From a candidate division FCPU426 bacterium (GTDB lineage: Bacteria; Oederibacteriota; JAAXVQ01; JAUVAV01): a stretch of 64,000 bases of DNA. Within the stretch, counting starts at the first letter, position 1, and the number at the start of each line of letters is the position of its first letter. Where the stretch lies: positions 1 to 64,000 of the forward strand of contig JAUVAV010000014.1 in the NCBI GenBank assembly GCA_030591525.1, given 5' to 3'. Below are positions 26,515-36,503 of this stretch, in pieces. The notes below the pieces were generated by a model. The model was not told the DNA's origin. It made no database searches and saw only the letters and a program-made list of their open reading frames with translations. The translations under genes and the position numbers were made by a program.

Positions 26515-27258
26515 ATGCCGAATATAATCGGAATTATACCCGCCCGGTGGGGGTCAACCCGCTTGCCGGGCAAACCATTGGCACGGCTCGGCGGCCGCTC
26601 CCTGATTGAGCAGGTCTGGCGCCGGGCCTGCAAAGCCCGGAGTCTTTCCCGGCTCCTGGTGGCAACGGATGATCCCCGGATTTTAAAAGCTGTCCGGGAA
26701 TTCGGCGGAGAAGCGGTTATGACCCCGCGTACCTGCGCTTCCGGCACGGACCGGCTGGCTAAGGCCGTGGCGCACATTCCCTGCGATATAGTCGTCAATA
26801 TCCAGGGAGATGAACCTTTTATTCCTCCGGCATATATTGATAAACTGGCAGAGCCATTCGAGCAGGAAGCCGGACTGCAGATGGCGACCCTGGCTGCTCC
26901 TTTACCGGCCGGGGACAGGCAAAATCCTAATGCAGTCAAGGTGGTTTGCGGCCGGGACGGAAGTGCGCTTTATTTTTCGCGCGCTTTGATTCCATATCCG
27001 CGTTCCGGTAAAAGAGCCAAACAGCCTGCCAAGCCGATGCTGCATCTCGGACTTTATGCCTTTCGGCGCGATTTTCTTCTGCGCTTCGCCGGGCTAGCGC
27101 GCACACCTCTGGAAAAGACAGAAGAATTAGAGCAATTGCGGGCCCTGGAGAACGGAGTAAAAATACACGTCGTGCGGGTGGCCAAACCCCTCCTTTCCAT
27201 AGATACTCCCCAGGATTTAAGACGGGCTGAAAGGATAATTTCAGGAGGAAAAAAATGA
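26515..27258 (+). CDS. kdsB: 3-deoxy-manno-octulosonate cytidylyltransferase (CMP-Kdo synthetase)
   Basis: Activates Kdo with CTP for lipopolysaccharide inner-core synthesis. NIIGIIPARWGSTRLPGKPLA is the nucleotide-binding start, followed by TDDPRI, VMTPRTCASGTDRLAK, VVNIQGDEPFIPP, HLGLYAFRRDFL and SIDTPQDLRRAE. At 247 residues it matches the family. The ATG at 26515 was chosen over a TTG at 26503, because an aggagg at 26496-26501 leaves usable spacing only for the ATG. Its stop overlaps the next gene by ATGA. Presence of kdsB argues for a Gram-negative outer membrane. Confidence 0.94.
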   Translation: MPNIIGIIPARWGSTRLPGKPLARLGGRSLIEQVWRRACKARSLSRLLVATDDPRILKAVREFGGEAVMTPRTCASGTDRLAKAVAHIPCDIVVNIQGDEPFIPPAYIDKLAEPFEQEAGLQMATLAAPLPAGDRQNPNAVKVVCGRDGSALYFSRALIPYPRSGKRAKQPAKPMLHLGLYAFRRDFLLRFAGLARTPLEKTEELEQLRALENGVKIHVVRVAKPLLSIDTPQDLRRAERIISGGKK

Positions 27259-30200
27259 TAAAGCGAATTAGCGCTCTGGCTATTATATATTTTATATGTT
27301 GGTCTGTTTTATCGGGGCCGGCATGGGCCGCAACTACTACGGTAATGGGAAAAATTGATGATGCTACTAATGAAACCCCTTGTGCCGGAACCAAGGTGGA
27401 AGTGGACGGAAATGTGACTTTCTCGGACGGAGACGGGAATTACCTGCTGGAAAATATCCCACTGAATCCTCCTCCTCATCAATTTTACGCATCTAAATCC
27501 GGCTATGCCTCCTGCCGGCTCTGGGATCCTGAATTGGTCGAGAGCGGGGTTAATACCATTAACGCTACTTTGTATATTGGTTCTCTGATTTCCGGGATCA
27601 TTACTGAAGCCGGAACCGGAAGCCTCCTGGCAGGCGCTGCCATTACTGTAAACAACACGGATGATACTTCATACCAGGAAGTATTCAGCCAGGGTGACGG
27701 TTCCTACCAGGTTCGGCAGCCGCCGGGACGCTGTTATGGAGGCGCAGCAGCGGCCGGGCATGCTCCCAGCCTGGAACAGAGTTTTGAGCTGCAAGACCAG
27801 GTGGATTATCCTCACGTTGATTTTCAGCTTTATATTGGCGGAAACCTTTCCGGGACAGTCTCTTACGGAGATACCGGGTTTCCAGCGGCTGGCGTAGAAG
27901 TTATTGCCACACTGGCGGATTCGAACGACTACATGCCCCGCAGTACCACTTTCACCGCTGCGGACGGCGCTTATACGCTTTTCCATGTTTATCCGGATAA
28001 AACCGATATCGAGGTGATTGCTCCTGCCGGATATGCCAACGGCCATTTATATTATATTGATGTGCATGACCAGGAGCTGCTGGATAATCTTGATATTTCA
28101 CTGCAGCCGGGAGGAGACATTTCAGGAGTTATCCAGGATTATGTTGGTAATCCTGTATTTAATGCGAAAATCCTAATTTATCCTGAGAGCGGCAATTCAG
28201 CCAACCAGCAGGAGACCAAATCCAACCCGGCCGGAGCATACACGCTTACCGGCATGCCGAAGGGCCGGTACTCCCTTAGGGTTTGGCCCCGGCAGGGAAA
28301 TAATCTGCAGATAGTTGAGGTCGGTGGAATAGAGATTAAGGCCGGTATTATAGAGACACGCAATTTCACCCTCCAGCCGGGAGGAATAGTCAGGGGGAAA
28401 GTGAGCGGTCAAGATGGGCCCGTCGACAAGGCCTGGATAAATGTTTTCCTGGATATGCAGTATCCTTTTGAGAATATTGTGGAGTTGGAGACCAGTGAAT
28501 CGGGTGAGTATTTAGTAGACGGAGCATCTCCGCTGCAAAGCTACACTATAATGGTCGTTCCGCCTGCCGGCGACACGGTAAATGCCATTGCTATAAAAAA
28601 AGGATTAACCGTTCCCGAGGGCATAATAAATATTCAGGATTTCACACTGGTCAGCGGCGGCGGGGTGCAGGGAAGCATAATCGACCATATGGGACAGCCG
28701 GTTACGAGCGGCATGGTTGTAGGTGTGAGCGCAATGCTGGGCTTTGGCCAAGAGTATGACAATCTGGACGGCAATTACTGTTTGAAGAGCCTGCCGGAGA
28801 ATGACTATCTTTTTGTAATTAGCCCGGCACGGGGAAACTACCGGCAGACAACCAATTTTTTACACGTCACGCCCGGGGTGATGGAGAATTATAATTGGCA
28901 GTTCCGCGAGGGCGGAGTTCTATACGGATATATTTATGAAGGATCCGGAACGATCCCGGCTGTCAACGCGCGGGTCAGCGCTAAAAATAAAACCGATCTA
29001 TTGGCCTCCATTGTTCATTTTGAACAGGAGGGCTTTACCGCGGGCAATGGATATTATTATATATCCGGGCTTTCGGAAAAAACCTATCAGATCACAGTAG
29101 CGCCCGAGGTCCGGGATGCGGATGGATGGGCCGGGCTCACTTCCGAGGCCGCGATTATACCGGGAGAAGAAAAACGTCTGGATTTTCACCTGGCCGGCAG
29201 CGGCACCATGGTATTTGGTACGGTCAAGGATCAATACGGCAACCGGCTGGCAGGCTCGTATGTTTATTTTTGGCCGGCTGGGCAAGCCGGCTCAATGCCG
29301 CAAACCTACACCATTACGGATAATTGGGGGAACTACTCACTAATGCTCGCGCCGGGATCCTATATGGCCCAGGCTTATCATACCTCTATGTTGATTCTGG
29401 GCGCCAACCTGGCAATTGAACCGATCCAAGGGGTGGTAGTGCCTTCTGCGCCTCAAACCAAGCATCTGGAATTTATTATGCAGTCAGGCGGAACCATTTC
29501 CGGTGTGGTTAAAGATCAGCTGGGGCAGAAGCTGTCCCAGGCTGTAATCCGGGTTTACCAGGATACCAATCCCACACCGGCGCGCATAGCTATATCGGAT
29601 GCGGATGGATATTACCAGGTTACAGGTTTGCATTCCGGTATCTATAACATAGAAGCTGAGGCCGCCGGATACAATGGGACGCCCGGACAAATTAATGCTT
29701 CCCTGGGAGGACAGACTGAAGGCGTGGATTTGATTTTAATTGCTCAGACCACGATTGGAGGAACGGTCCGGAGAAAGGGCGATAAACCGGTAAGCGAAGC
29801 CATAGTACAGGTTCCAAATTCAGGCTCAGCAGTATTACAGACCATAACCAATAAGAAGGGAGAATATATTCTGGAACTGCCGGCTGACGGCGGATGGCCT
29901 TTTCAGGTAAAGGCCTCGGCTACGGGTTTGAAAAGCCAGACTATTTCAGGATTATATCCCGGGGACCGGGCCGACTTTATACTGGAACCGCTCATTGGTA
30001 AGAATGAGGCGATCAGCTATCCCAATCCCTGCCGGGGGGAGAACCTCTCTTTTCTCTTCTGGCTGGAAAGCGATGCCACAGTGCTGATACGGGTTTATAA
30101 CCAGGCCGGAGAATTGGTATGGGATTGGGAAGGACCGGGCATTGGTCAGCAGTATAACCGGCATACCTGGCAGGTATCGGGCGTGGCCCCGGGCGTTTAT

Positions 30201-30278
30201 CTATATATAGTTACCGCGCGGGAAGACGGCGGAAATACACACAGATTTCCCGCGGGAAAGTTGACGGTGATAAAATGA
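27255..30278 (+). CDS. Large secreted protein of carboxypeptidase-regulatory-like (CarboxypepD_reg) repeats
   Basis: A 1007-residue secreted protein. An N-terminal signal peptide (IYFICWSVLSGPAWAA) is followed by about ten beta-sandwich repeats of the form 'GG.ISGvV.D..G.pv..A.v', for example GGDISGVIQDYVGNPVFNAKI, GGTISGVVKDQLGQKLSQAV and GGTVRRKGDKPVSEAIV. The last 90 residues form a different domain, AISYPNPCRGENLSFLFWLE...VYNQAGELVW...GVAPGVYLYIV, a FlgD-like or type IX-style sorting domain. It is probably exported to the cell surface. It overlaps both kdsB and the PorV-like gene by ATGA, so the three are likely cotranscribed. No enzymatic motif is seen. Confidence 0.8.
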   Translation: MIKRISALAIIYFICWSVLSGPAWAATTTVMGKIDDATNETPCAGTKVEVDGNVTFSDGDGNYLLENIPLNPPPHQFYASKSGYASCRLWDPELVESGVNTINATLYIGSLISGIITEAGTGSLLAGAAITVNNTDDTSYQEVFSQGDGSYQVRQPPGRCYGGAAAAGHAPSLEQSFELQDQVDYPHVDFQLYIGGNLSGTVSYGDTGFPAAGVEVIATLADSNDYMPRSTTFTAADGAYTLFHVYPDKTDIEVIAPAGYANGHLYYIDVHDQELLDNLDISLQPGGDISGVIQDYVGNPVFNAKILIYPESGNSANQQETKSNPAGAYTLTGMPKGRYSLRVWPRQGNNLQIVEVGGIEIKAGIIETRNFTLQPGGIVRGKVSGQDGPVDKAWINVFLDMQYPFENIVELETSESGEYLVDGASPLQSYTIMVVPPAGDTVNAIAIKKGLTVPEGIINIQDFTLVSGGGVQGSIIDHMGQPVTSGMVVGVSAMLGFGQEYDNLDGNYCLKSLPENDYLFVISPARGNYRQTTNFLHVTPGVMENYNWQFREGGVLYGYIYEGSGTIPAVNARVSAKNKTDLLASIVHFEQEGFTAGNGYYYISGLSEKTYQITVAPEVRDADGWAGLTSEAAIIPGEEKRLDFHLAGSGTMVFGTVKDQYGNRLAGSYVYFWPAGQAGSMPQTYTITDNWGNYSLMLAPGSYMAQAYHTSMLILGANLAIEPIQGVVVPSAPQTKHLEFIMQSGGTISGVVKDQLGQKLSQAVIRVYQDTNPTPARIAISDADGYYQVTGLHSGIYNIEAEAAGYNGTPGQINASLGGQTEGVDLILIAQTTIGGTVRRKGDKPVSEAIVQVPNSGSAVLQTITNKKGEYILELPADGGWPFQVKASATGLKSQTISGLYPGDRADFILEPLIGKNEAISYPNPCRGENLSFLFWLESDATVLIRVYNQAGELVWDWEGPGIGQQYNRHTWQVSGVAPGVYLYIVTAREDGGNTHRFPAGKLTVIK

Positions 30279-32194
30279 GCGCGCGATCCGGTTTATGTTG
30301 GCTGATGGCAGGCGGCATCTTAATCCTGCTGTGTCTTCCCGCTGCGGCGGGAGACCGTCCGGCTTCCAAACGTGCCATGTCATTCCTGCAACTGGGCGCA
30401 GGGCCACGGGCTTATGCCATGGGAGAGGCTTTCAGCGGACTGGCGGATGATGTGACAGCCTTATTCTGGAATCCGGCCGGCTTGGGACAACTATCTTATC
30501 CCGAGATATTTTTCATGCATAACCAGTGGATTCAAAATCTCCGGCAGGAATATTTAGCCGTGGCCTGCCCCCTGGCCGGCGGATGCGCGGCCGCGCAAAT
30601 AACCTATCTAAACTCGGACATCCAGCTCTGCCGGGATGCGGAAGGAAACCTGACCGGACATAGTTTTAATCCCTACAGCCTGATGGGAGGACTGGGATAT
30701 GGTTATAATTTAGGGTCAGGACTTCTGGCAGGAGGGAGCATAAATTACGCGCGCGAGCAATTGGACGATACTACTTATGCCACAATCTGCCTGGATATCA
30801 GCGGCCTCTATAGGCCAAAAGATGCCTGGTGGTCAGTCGGAATGGTTGTCCGGAATCTCGGAGCGCCGGTGGCCGGATATCCCCTGCCATTAACCATGCG
30901 CCTGGGCGCTGCCGGTCAATTTTTCAGAAAAAGCCTGAATGTGAGCCTGGATATAGCGCGCACGATACCGGGGTGGTTCAGATACGGATTCGGCGCCGAA
31001 TACTGGTATAAAAATATTTTCGCCGTGCGCTCCGGTTATTTATTCCGGCCCGAACAGGAAGGCCTGGATAACCTCTCCGGATTGCGGGCGGGATTGGGAT
31101 TTAATATCCAGGGTTACCAACTTGATTATGCCATGATTCCTCAGGGTGATCTCGGATACGGGCACCGCGCCGGCTTTACTTATTTCTTTGGGGGAGGACG
31201 GGCCCTGGCCTCGGAAAAGCAGGCTTTAATTGACAAGGCCCGGCAACAGGGGCAGAAAGCTTTAGCCGCCCAGGACTATGACTTGGCAGTTGATGGATTT
31301 CAGAAAGTATTGTCATTTATTCCGAATGACCCAGCGGCACGCCAGGGGCTGGCCGCAGCTCAGACCGGCCTGCGCCAACAGGAAAAAGCCCATGAGCTGA
31401 AGCGCCGTATTAACCAGGCGGAAAAGTATGTCCGCAGCGGTCTTTTTAAAGACGCCATGGACGAGTACCAGCGTGTGCTATTAATTGACGAGGGGAATAC
31501 CCGCGCAGCCCGGGCATTGGATAAAACACGCCGTATATTCCAGTCAGGAACAATAACCAAGCATCTCAAAGCCGGCCGGAAAGCTTACCAGCTTCAAAAG
31601 TGGGTGGATGCCATGCAGTCCTGGCAGGCAGTTTTGGCAATTGATTCCCAACATAAAGAAGCCAAAAAAATGCTGAAAAAAACCCGTGACCAACTGGCCA
31701 AGGGAAGCATGGGATTCAAAGATCCCCGGATTCGTAAACTATATTTAGCCGGACTGAAGCTTTTTGAGAAGGGCGATTATGGCGGGGCCACGAAAAAATG
31801 GACACAAGTACTAAAGCTGGCCCCTAAGCACAAGCAGGCCAAGCAATATCTCCAGCAAGCTCTCCGCCTGCTGGAGCAAATAATCAAACAGTATTTGCAG
31901 GCCGGAGATAAGTATCTGACAGCCGGAGATCCGGTGCGCGCCGCGGGTAGTTGGCGAAAAATCCTGAAACTCTCGCCCCAACATACGGAAGCGAAAAAAC
32001 GCCTCCAGGAGCATAAAGCGCTCTTCCAGAAACACGCCAAGGAGTTGTATTTAAAAGGCATAGAATTATATACCCAGGCGCATTTCAAGCGGGCAATTGC
32101 GAACTGGCAAGACGTCTTGACTCTGGCCCCGGACTATGCCGGCGCGGCGGATAATATCAAAAAAGCCGGGAAGAAGATTAAGGCTCTGCGGTGA
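30275..32194 (+). CDS. PorV/PorQ (UPF0164)-like outer-membrane protein with C-terminal TPR repeats
   Basis: A 639-residue protein. After a signal peptide (LILLCLPAAAG) comes a roughly 280-residue beta-barrel region with the UPF0164/PorV hallmark: MSFLQLGAGPRAYAMGEAFSGL, then DVTALFWNPAGLGQL and repeated aromatic-gapped strands. Residues about 310-639 are tetratricopeptide-like helices (ALAAQDYDLAVDGFQKVLSFIPNDPAARQGLA, and several GDYGGATKKWTQVLKLAPKHKQA-type units). Family knowledge: PorV shuttles cargo in type IX secretion. Its overlap with a gene whose product ends in a YPNP-type domain is consistent with an export role, but no PorU or SprA gene is in view. Confidence 0.82.
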   Translation: MSARSGLCWLMAGGILILLCLPAAAGDRPASKRAMSFLQLGAGPRAYAMGEAFSGLADDVTALFWNPAGLGQLSYPEIFFMHNQWIQNLRQEYLAVACPLAGGCAAAQITYLNSDIQLCRDAEGNLTGHSFNPYSLMGGLGYGYNLGSGLLAGGSINYAREQLDDTTYATICLDISGLYRPKDAWWSVGMVVRNLGAPVAGYPLPLTMRLGAAGQFFRKSLNVSLDIARTIPGWFRYGFGAEYWYKNIFAVRSGYLFRPEQEGLDNLSGLRAGLGFNIQGYQLDYAMIPQGDLGYGHRAGFTYFFGGGRALASEKQALIDKARQQGQKALAAQDYDLAVDGFQKVLSFIPNDPAARQGLAAAQTGLRQQEKAHELKRRINQAEKYVRSGLFKDAMDEYQRVLLIDEGNTRAARALDKTRRIFQSGTITKHLKAGRKAYQLQKWVDAMQSWQAVLAIDSQHKEAKKMLKKTRDQLAKGSMGFKDPRIRKLYLAGLKLFEKGDYGGATKKWTQVLKLAPKHKQAKQYLQQALRLLEQIIKQYLQAGDKYLTAGDPVRAAGSWRKILKLSPQHTEAKKRLQEHKALFQKHAKELYLKGIELYTQAHFKRAIANWQDVLTLAPDYAGAADNIKKAGKKIKALR

Positions 32195-32207
32195 AAGCGT
32201 TTTCCGG

Positions 32208-33653
32208 TTAAAATTTCCGAAATAGTATAAACTCATCTTTTTTGAAGATTTCCTGATATTTCGGATTATTTTTAAGGGATTGATAAATGGCTGAAAGCTC
32301 TTTCTTTGTCATGGGAAAATGGTTGCCAACCAGGTCTAAAGCAATATATTCATCGCTCGCTTCAATTCCGGGTAAAGTGTGAATGTGCTCGCGATGGGAT
32401 ATATGCGGCACCAGGCTGCTTTGAGCGGCCAGCGGGACATTTTCAGGAATACTCTGCAGCATTGCTCTCCCGGTCTTATGCCGGGCCTCTATACTGTCTG
32501 GAAAATAGCGGTGTACATTGAAGATTACTAAATAGAGGCATAAACCGGGCAAAATCCAGAATTTGTTAATATTACGTTTGATTATGTTTTTCAGACCGAA
32601 GATAACACCCACAAATAAAAAAGGAATTATGGGTGCGGAATAATAGAGCATAAAACCGGCCTGCAGAGAATTAGCGCTGGCGGCATTCAATCCAATTGGC
32701 GCCAGGAGCAGAATACCCCACCAGGAAAACAGCGGAAGAAAAGCCAGGGGATAGAACAGACGAAAGACTCTCATATTTAAAAAGATATCTACGGCTTCCT
32801 TAGGATGCGAAGCCCAATGAAAAAATTGCTCCGAGAGGCTGGTATCTTGGGGAATCCAATTGGTTAAAAAATTATATCCCGAGAAAACAGCAGCTTCATT
32901 ATTCATAAGTGCTATGATTATTAAAGCGGTTAAAACCCATAAAAGCGATGCTCCGGAAGTAATTAAACCTAACTTGATTCGCTTTTCTTTAATTAATACA
33001 AATAGACCGAAGAAAAAGAGATAAATACCTACATCCTCTTTGCACATAAGCGCCAGCAGCAACGAAATCCAGTAAATCAGATATTTTCTTTCCAAATAAC
33101 CCCAAACCATTAAAATGATCAATAATGGTTCGAACATTTCCACGTGAAAATCATAAAGCAAGCCATGAACGAGATACCAGTTATTTAAAAACGCAAAAAC
33201 AATAACCAGTGCCATAGTTTTATTTCCCAGTTGCTTTTTGGCCAGCAAGAATAACGGCCAGGCTGCCCCGGCCACGGCCAGGCATTGGATCACCAATAGA
33301 TTAACCGGTGAGTTTTTAATCATATACAACGGCGTGAGTAAAAGCAGGATAGGGCTAAAATGCTCTTGGAAAAACGAGCCGTTTAAAAAGGGTACATAAA
33401 GAAATTTACCGCGCAGAGTATTCGCCACGGCGTAGTCAAAGATGGATAAATCAAAGGCGTTGGTATGAAAAGAGTAATGCTGGGTGATTTTCAAGATGAG
33501 GTAAAAGACAAAATAAAGGGTAATTAAAGAAAAAGCGGCCAGGTTCCAGTTGATTCTGCCATAAATTTCGTGTTTTAGATACGACCTTTTCTTGTTTATT
33601 AAATAGCCGGCGGCAAGTAGAAATACACCAACGAAGATTTTGAACACTAACAT
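32208..33653 (-). CDS. Multi-pass membrane protein, DUF2079 family
   Basis: A 481-residue integral membrane protein with about ten hydrophobic helices. The sequence FHTNAFDLSIFDYAVANTLRGKFLYVPF is the characteristic DUF2079 start ('D..fDLgifdqa.w....G'), followed by HFSPILLLLTPLY. DUF2079 proteins are GT-C-like and predicted to transfer sugars or lipids at the cell envelope, but none of this subgroup is well characterised to my knowledge. It converges with the PorV-like gene (13 nt between stops) and lies downstream of the next membrane protein, 111 nt away. Confidence 0.8.
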   Translation of the reverse strand: MLVFKIFVGVFLLAAGYLINKKRSYLKHEIYGRINWNLAAFSLITLYFVFYLILKITQHYSFHTNAFDLSIFDYAVANTLRGKFLYVPFLNGSFFQEHFSPILLLLTPLYMIKNSPVNLLVIQCLAVAGAAWPLFLLAKKQLGNKTMALVIVFAFLNNWYLVHGLLYDFHVEMFEPLLIILMVWGYLERKYLIYWISLLLALMCKEDVGIYLFFFGLFVLIKEKRIKLGLITSGASLLWVLTALIIIALMNNEAAVFSGYNFLTNWIPQDTSLSEQFFHWASHPKEAVDIFLNMRVFRLFYPLAFLPLFSWWGILLLAPIGLNAASANSLQAGFMLYYSAPIIPFLFVGVIFGLKNIIKRNINKFWILPGLCLYLVIFNVHRYFPDSIEARHKTGRAMLQSIPENVPLAAQSSLVPHISHREHIHTLPGIEASDEYIALDLVGNHFPMTKKELSAIYQSLKNNPKYQEIFKKDEFILFRKF

Positions 33654-33764
33654 AATATTTTATCCCGCAAATTTGTGTTTGATATAATCAGGGTGAATTT
33701 AAAAAGCGATTCGGTATCCGCAACGGCAAATAAAGGAAATAATCTTTTAAAAAACTGTTTGAAT

Positions 33765-35405
33765 CTATTTTCTTTCAAATACCACTAAATATTCAGTTTG
33801 ACCTGCAAATGTATATTGCCGTGTTTCATCCCATTTAAAATAATGTTTCTGAAATGTTGGATGATTATATAATGCAGTTTCTCCTATCCAATAATCGCTG
33901 ATGAATTCATCTTTTTGCGGTTTTGTCCGCGTAGTTAAAAGCACATAATCAGGTTTCTTTTCCAATAAATTATCTACGTGATATTTCTCGTGAAAACGCA
34001 TGTTGAATTGCTTGGCGACTTCAGGATTTATTAAACCAACCATATCTAATATAGTAAATTGGGAATAATATCCCAAAGAACCAATATGATTCGCAGCTAA
34101 TGTAGAATTGGCGGGGATATTTTGATTTAAATAATGAGCGATGCTCTTGTGCGCGTTCACTATCAAAGCTTCAATACAGAAAGAAGATTTCTTTGTTTTC
34201 AAACTCAAAACATTCTTCCAGGTATTCGTGTTCTGAATAATAGTATTCTTAAAAATAAAGCCGATAAGTAATACTAGTATTATAGTAATGCCGACTTTAA
34301 AGAAATATTTGATATTGTAATTTGCGATTATTTGAATCATCTTGGCAAAGCAGGAGCTACTAAGTATCCAAAACATAGCGATGAGGGGAATAAAATATCG
34401 AAAATGCCACATCCAGTCGCCGCCAATAAATATTATTAATCCAATATAACCAACAAGATATGCAATCATTAGATGTTTCAAGAAAGTATTGCTATTTTTT
34501 AAAATAAATACACTACCGCCCGCTAATAATAGTAAGAGATAATATTTACTAACAAAAGCCCACATATATTTGAAACCTAAGATCCATTGCATGCCACCAT
34601 ATTTTGCGTAGTAAGTATTAGAAATAATATCTTGATAATAATAAAATCTCCATAGTTCGAAAATTATAAAAGATGAAATAATAATACAAAATTCCATAAA
34701 ATACTTTTTGAAATACAATTTATTAAAATGATTACGTTTGCTTTTAATGAGAAATATTTTAGCCGGTATGGAAAACAAATAAAAAACAATACCTTCAACT
34801 CTGCATAATGATAACAATACAAATATTATTGATGCTTTAGGAAATATAGATGAAGATTTAAGATCATAATGCTGGATGATCAAAGACGCGAGTATTAATG
34901 ATGTAAAAAAAGTAGTTTCCATTCCAGTGGCGGACCAATATACAAAGGGATAAGATATCGCAAATAGAAATGAAACCACAAGTGATGACAAAATAATATA
35001 ATGCATTTTAAATTCATTTGAATTGTTTGCTTCTGAATGTTTGAAAAAAGTAATCGAATTATTTTGATATAGATTACTAATTAGAAAAACACAATATATT
35101 GATAAGGCTCCAAATATAATGCTCAAATATTTACTGAATATTGGTAAAGATAAATTGAGTTTAGATAATACTGCTAAAATAATCACCCAAAGAAAATTGG
35201 AATATCCTTCTATTTTATCACCGATATTAAATACTAAACCATCGCCATTAGCAAAATTCCTGGCATAACGAAATGAAATATAAAGATCATCTGCTGTGGC
35301 ATGATAAAAATGACGACAGGCCAATAGAAAAATAAGTAAACCTAAAGACAATAATACAAATGGCACAATATTAATTAATTTATTTTTGGAGACTAGTATT
35401 GACAT
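33765..35405 (-). CDS. GT-C-type membrane glycosyltransferase-like protein
   Basis: A 546-residue, very AT-rich gene for a multi-pass membrane protein (about 10-12 helices). The signature HATADDLYISFRYARNFANGDGLVFNIGDKIEGYSNFLW contains the GT-C 'DDAyIsfRya' acidic motif in the first periplasmic loop and the VEGYTNFLW-type stretch, typical of lipid-linked sugar transferases. The soluble C-terminal part (about 430-546) has LAANHIGSLGYYSQFTILDMVGLINPEVA, also typical of the family. The donor is presumably a polyprenyl-phosphate sugar. Base composition is clearly more AT-rich than the trp or accD regions, suggesting a different origin. Confidence 0.78.
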   Translation of the reverse strand: MSILVSKNKLINIVPFVLLSLGLLIFLLACRHFYHATADDLYISFRYARNFANGDGLVFNIGDKIEGYSNFLWVIILAVLSKLNLSLPIFSKYLSIIFGALSIYCVFLISNLYQNNSITFFKHSEANNSNEFKMHYIILSSLVVSFLFAISYPFVYWSATGMETTFFTSLILASLIIQHYDLKSSSIFPKASIIFVLLSLCRVEGIVFYLFSIPAKIFLIKSKRNHFNKLYFKKYFMEFCIIISSFIIFELWRFYYYQDIISNTYYAKYGGMQWILGFKYMWAFVSKYYLLLLLAGGSVFILKNSNTFLKHLMIAYLVGYIGLIIFIGGDWMWHFRYFIPLIAMFWILSSSCFAKMIQIIANYNIKYFFKVGITIILVLLIGFIFKNTIIQNTNTWKNVLSLKTKKSSFCIEALIVNAHKSIAHYLNQNIPANSTLAANHIGSLGYYSQFTILDMVGLINPEVAKQFNMRFHEKYHVDNLLEKKPDYVLLTTRTKPQKDEFISDYWIGETALYNHPTFQKHYFKWDETRQYTFAGQTEYLVVFERK

Positions 35406-35439
35406 AATGTTTTATAATGATTGCAACTAAAATAATTCA

Positions 35440-36435
35440 TTACCACCCGCAACCGGTTACTGTTACAGGAGAGGATAAATATCCTGAATAATCAACCGTG
35501 CCTATGGCTGGAAGATCGTTTTTGTCGAATATTTTTGAATCTATTTCTGAGGGGGTTGTCGTTCCCCAATAATTGCCAGTGGCTGTTTGATCATCATAGC
35601 TTTGATTATAATAATCAAAAAAATTACTCCCGTAAATATTACTTCCTGTTATAATGACGAAATTGTAAGTGGAAATGCCAATATAGGCGTTATTTAAAAT
35701 TGAAGAGTTAGTAATAGTTAGATTGCCGGAGGAAAGACTGATACCGGAGTAAAATAATTGTATAATGCAATTATTAAATACACCAGATAAACTTCCTGTA
35801 TTTGAAAGGACACCCCAACCATCACCATTTCCAATAAATGTACAATTGCTAATGCTTAAAGTTATTGAATTTGCGCCGGGAGCCCATATCGCAAATTTAC
35901 CCATCCCATCTATTGAATTGATAATTTTGCAGAATTGAATATCAACATTGTCGGTATCAATTGCCAAACAAATATCCTGTAATTCGCAATATCTTAATAC
36001 ACTACCGGTGCAAGTTGAAGTGAAAAATATTTGCCCGCCACCCACTGTCCCTTCTTTTTTGAATAGAATAAGATTTGATGCGGTGCCTTGTGCATCTAAT
36101 TTGCCATCAATATAAATAATAGTGTTGGGATTTAAATGTACAGCTGTATTAGGTTCTATAGTCAATGTGGCTTCTGATTTTACTACTATGTTTTTTTCCA
36201 ATGTATAAGGGCCACCTGCAGCAGTCCAAGTAGTGTCTGAATTTATATTTCCTTGAGCATCTGCCCCGGGAAGGCCCGGATCGCCTTTATCACCTTTATC
36301 TCCATCCTGGCCGTCTTCACCAGCTTCTCCTGTCGGTCCGGCGGGTCCCATAGGCCCCTCTTTTGCACATGAAGATAGAAAAGCAGACGATCCAAAAAGC
36401 AATCCCAGCATTAAAATAGAAAAAAAGTATTTCAT
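35440..36435 (-). CDS. Collagen-like surface lipoprotein with parallel beta-helix
   Basis: A 331-residue lipoprotein. The start at 36435 (MKYFFSILML) has the RBS aaaggagg; an upstream frame extension has none. The lipobox is FLSSCAKEG. A short collagen-like Gly-X-Y segment follows directly (GPMGPAGPTGEAGEDGQDGD, then KGDKGDPGLPGADAQG). The remainder is a right-handed parallel beta-helix of the NosD/periplasmic copper type: GPYTLEKNIVVKSEATLTIEP, then N-rich coils such as NCTFIGNGDGWGVLSNTGSL, ending ATGNYWGTTTPSEIDSKIFD. Likely a surface-exposed fibrous or adhesive protein. The ligand is unknown. Confidence 0.75.
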   Translation of the reverse strand: MKYFFSILMLGLLFGSSAFLSSCAKEGPMGPAGPTGEAGEDGQDGDKGDKGDPGLPGADAQGNINSDTTWTAAGGPYTLEKNIVVKSEATLTIEPNTAVHLNPNTIIYIDGKLDAQGTASNLILFKKEGTVGGGQIFFTSTCTGSVLRYCELQDICLAIDTDNVDIQFCKIINSIDGMGKFAIWAPGANSITLSISNCTFIGNGDGWGVLSNTGSLSGVFNNCIIQLFYSGISLSSGNLTITNSSILNNAYIGISTYNFVIITGSNIYGSNFFDYYNQSYDDQTATGNYWGTTTPSEIDSKIFDKNDLPAIGTVDYSGYLSSPVTVTGCGW

Positions 36436-36503
36436 GTATAAACATCCTCCTTTAGTAATAGAGTCCTCTTTATTAGAGAAATAACTATATTGACTCTGGA
36501 TTT

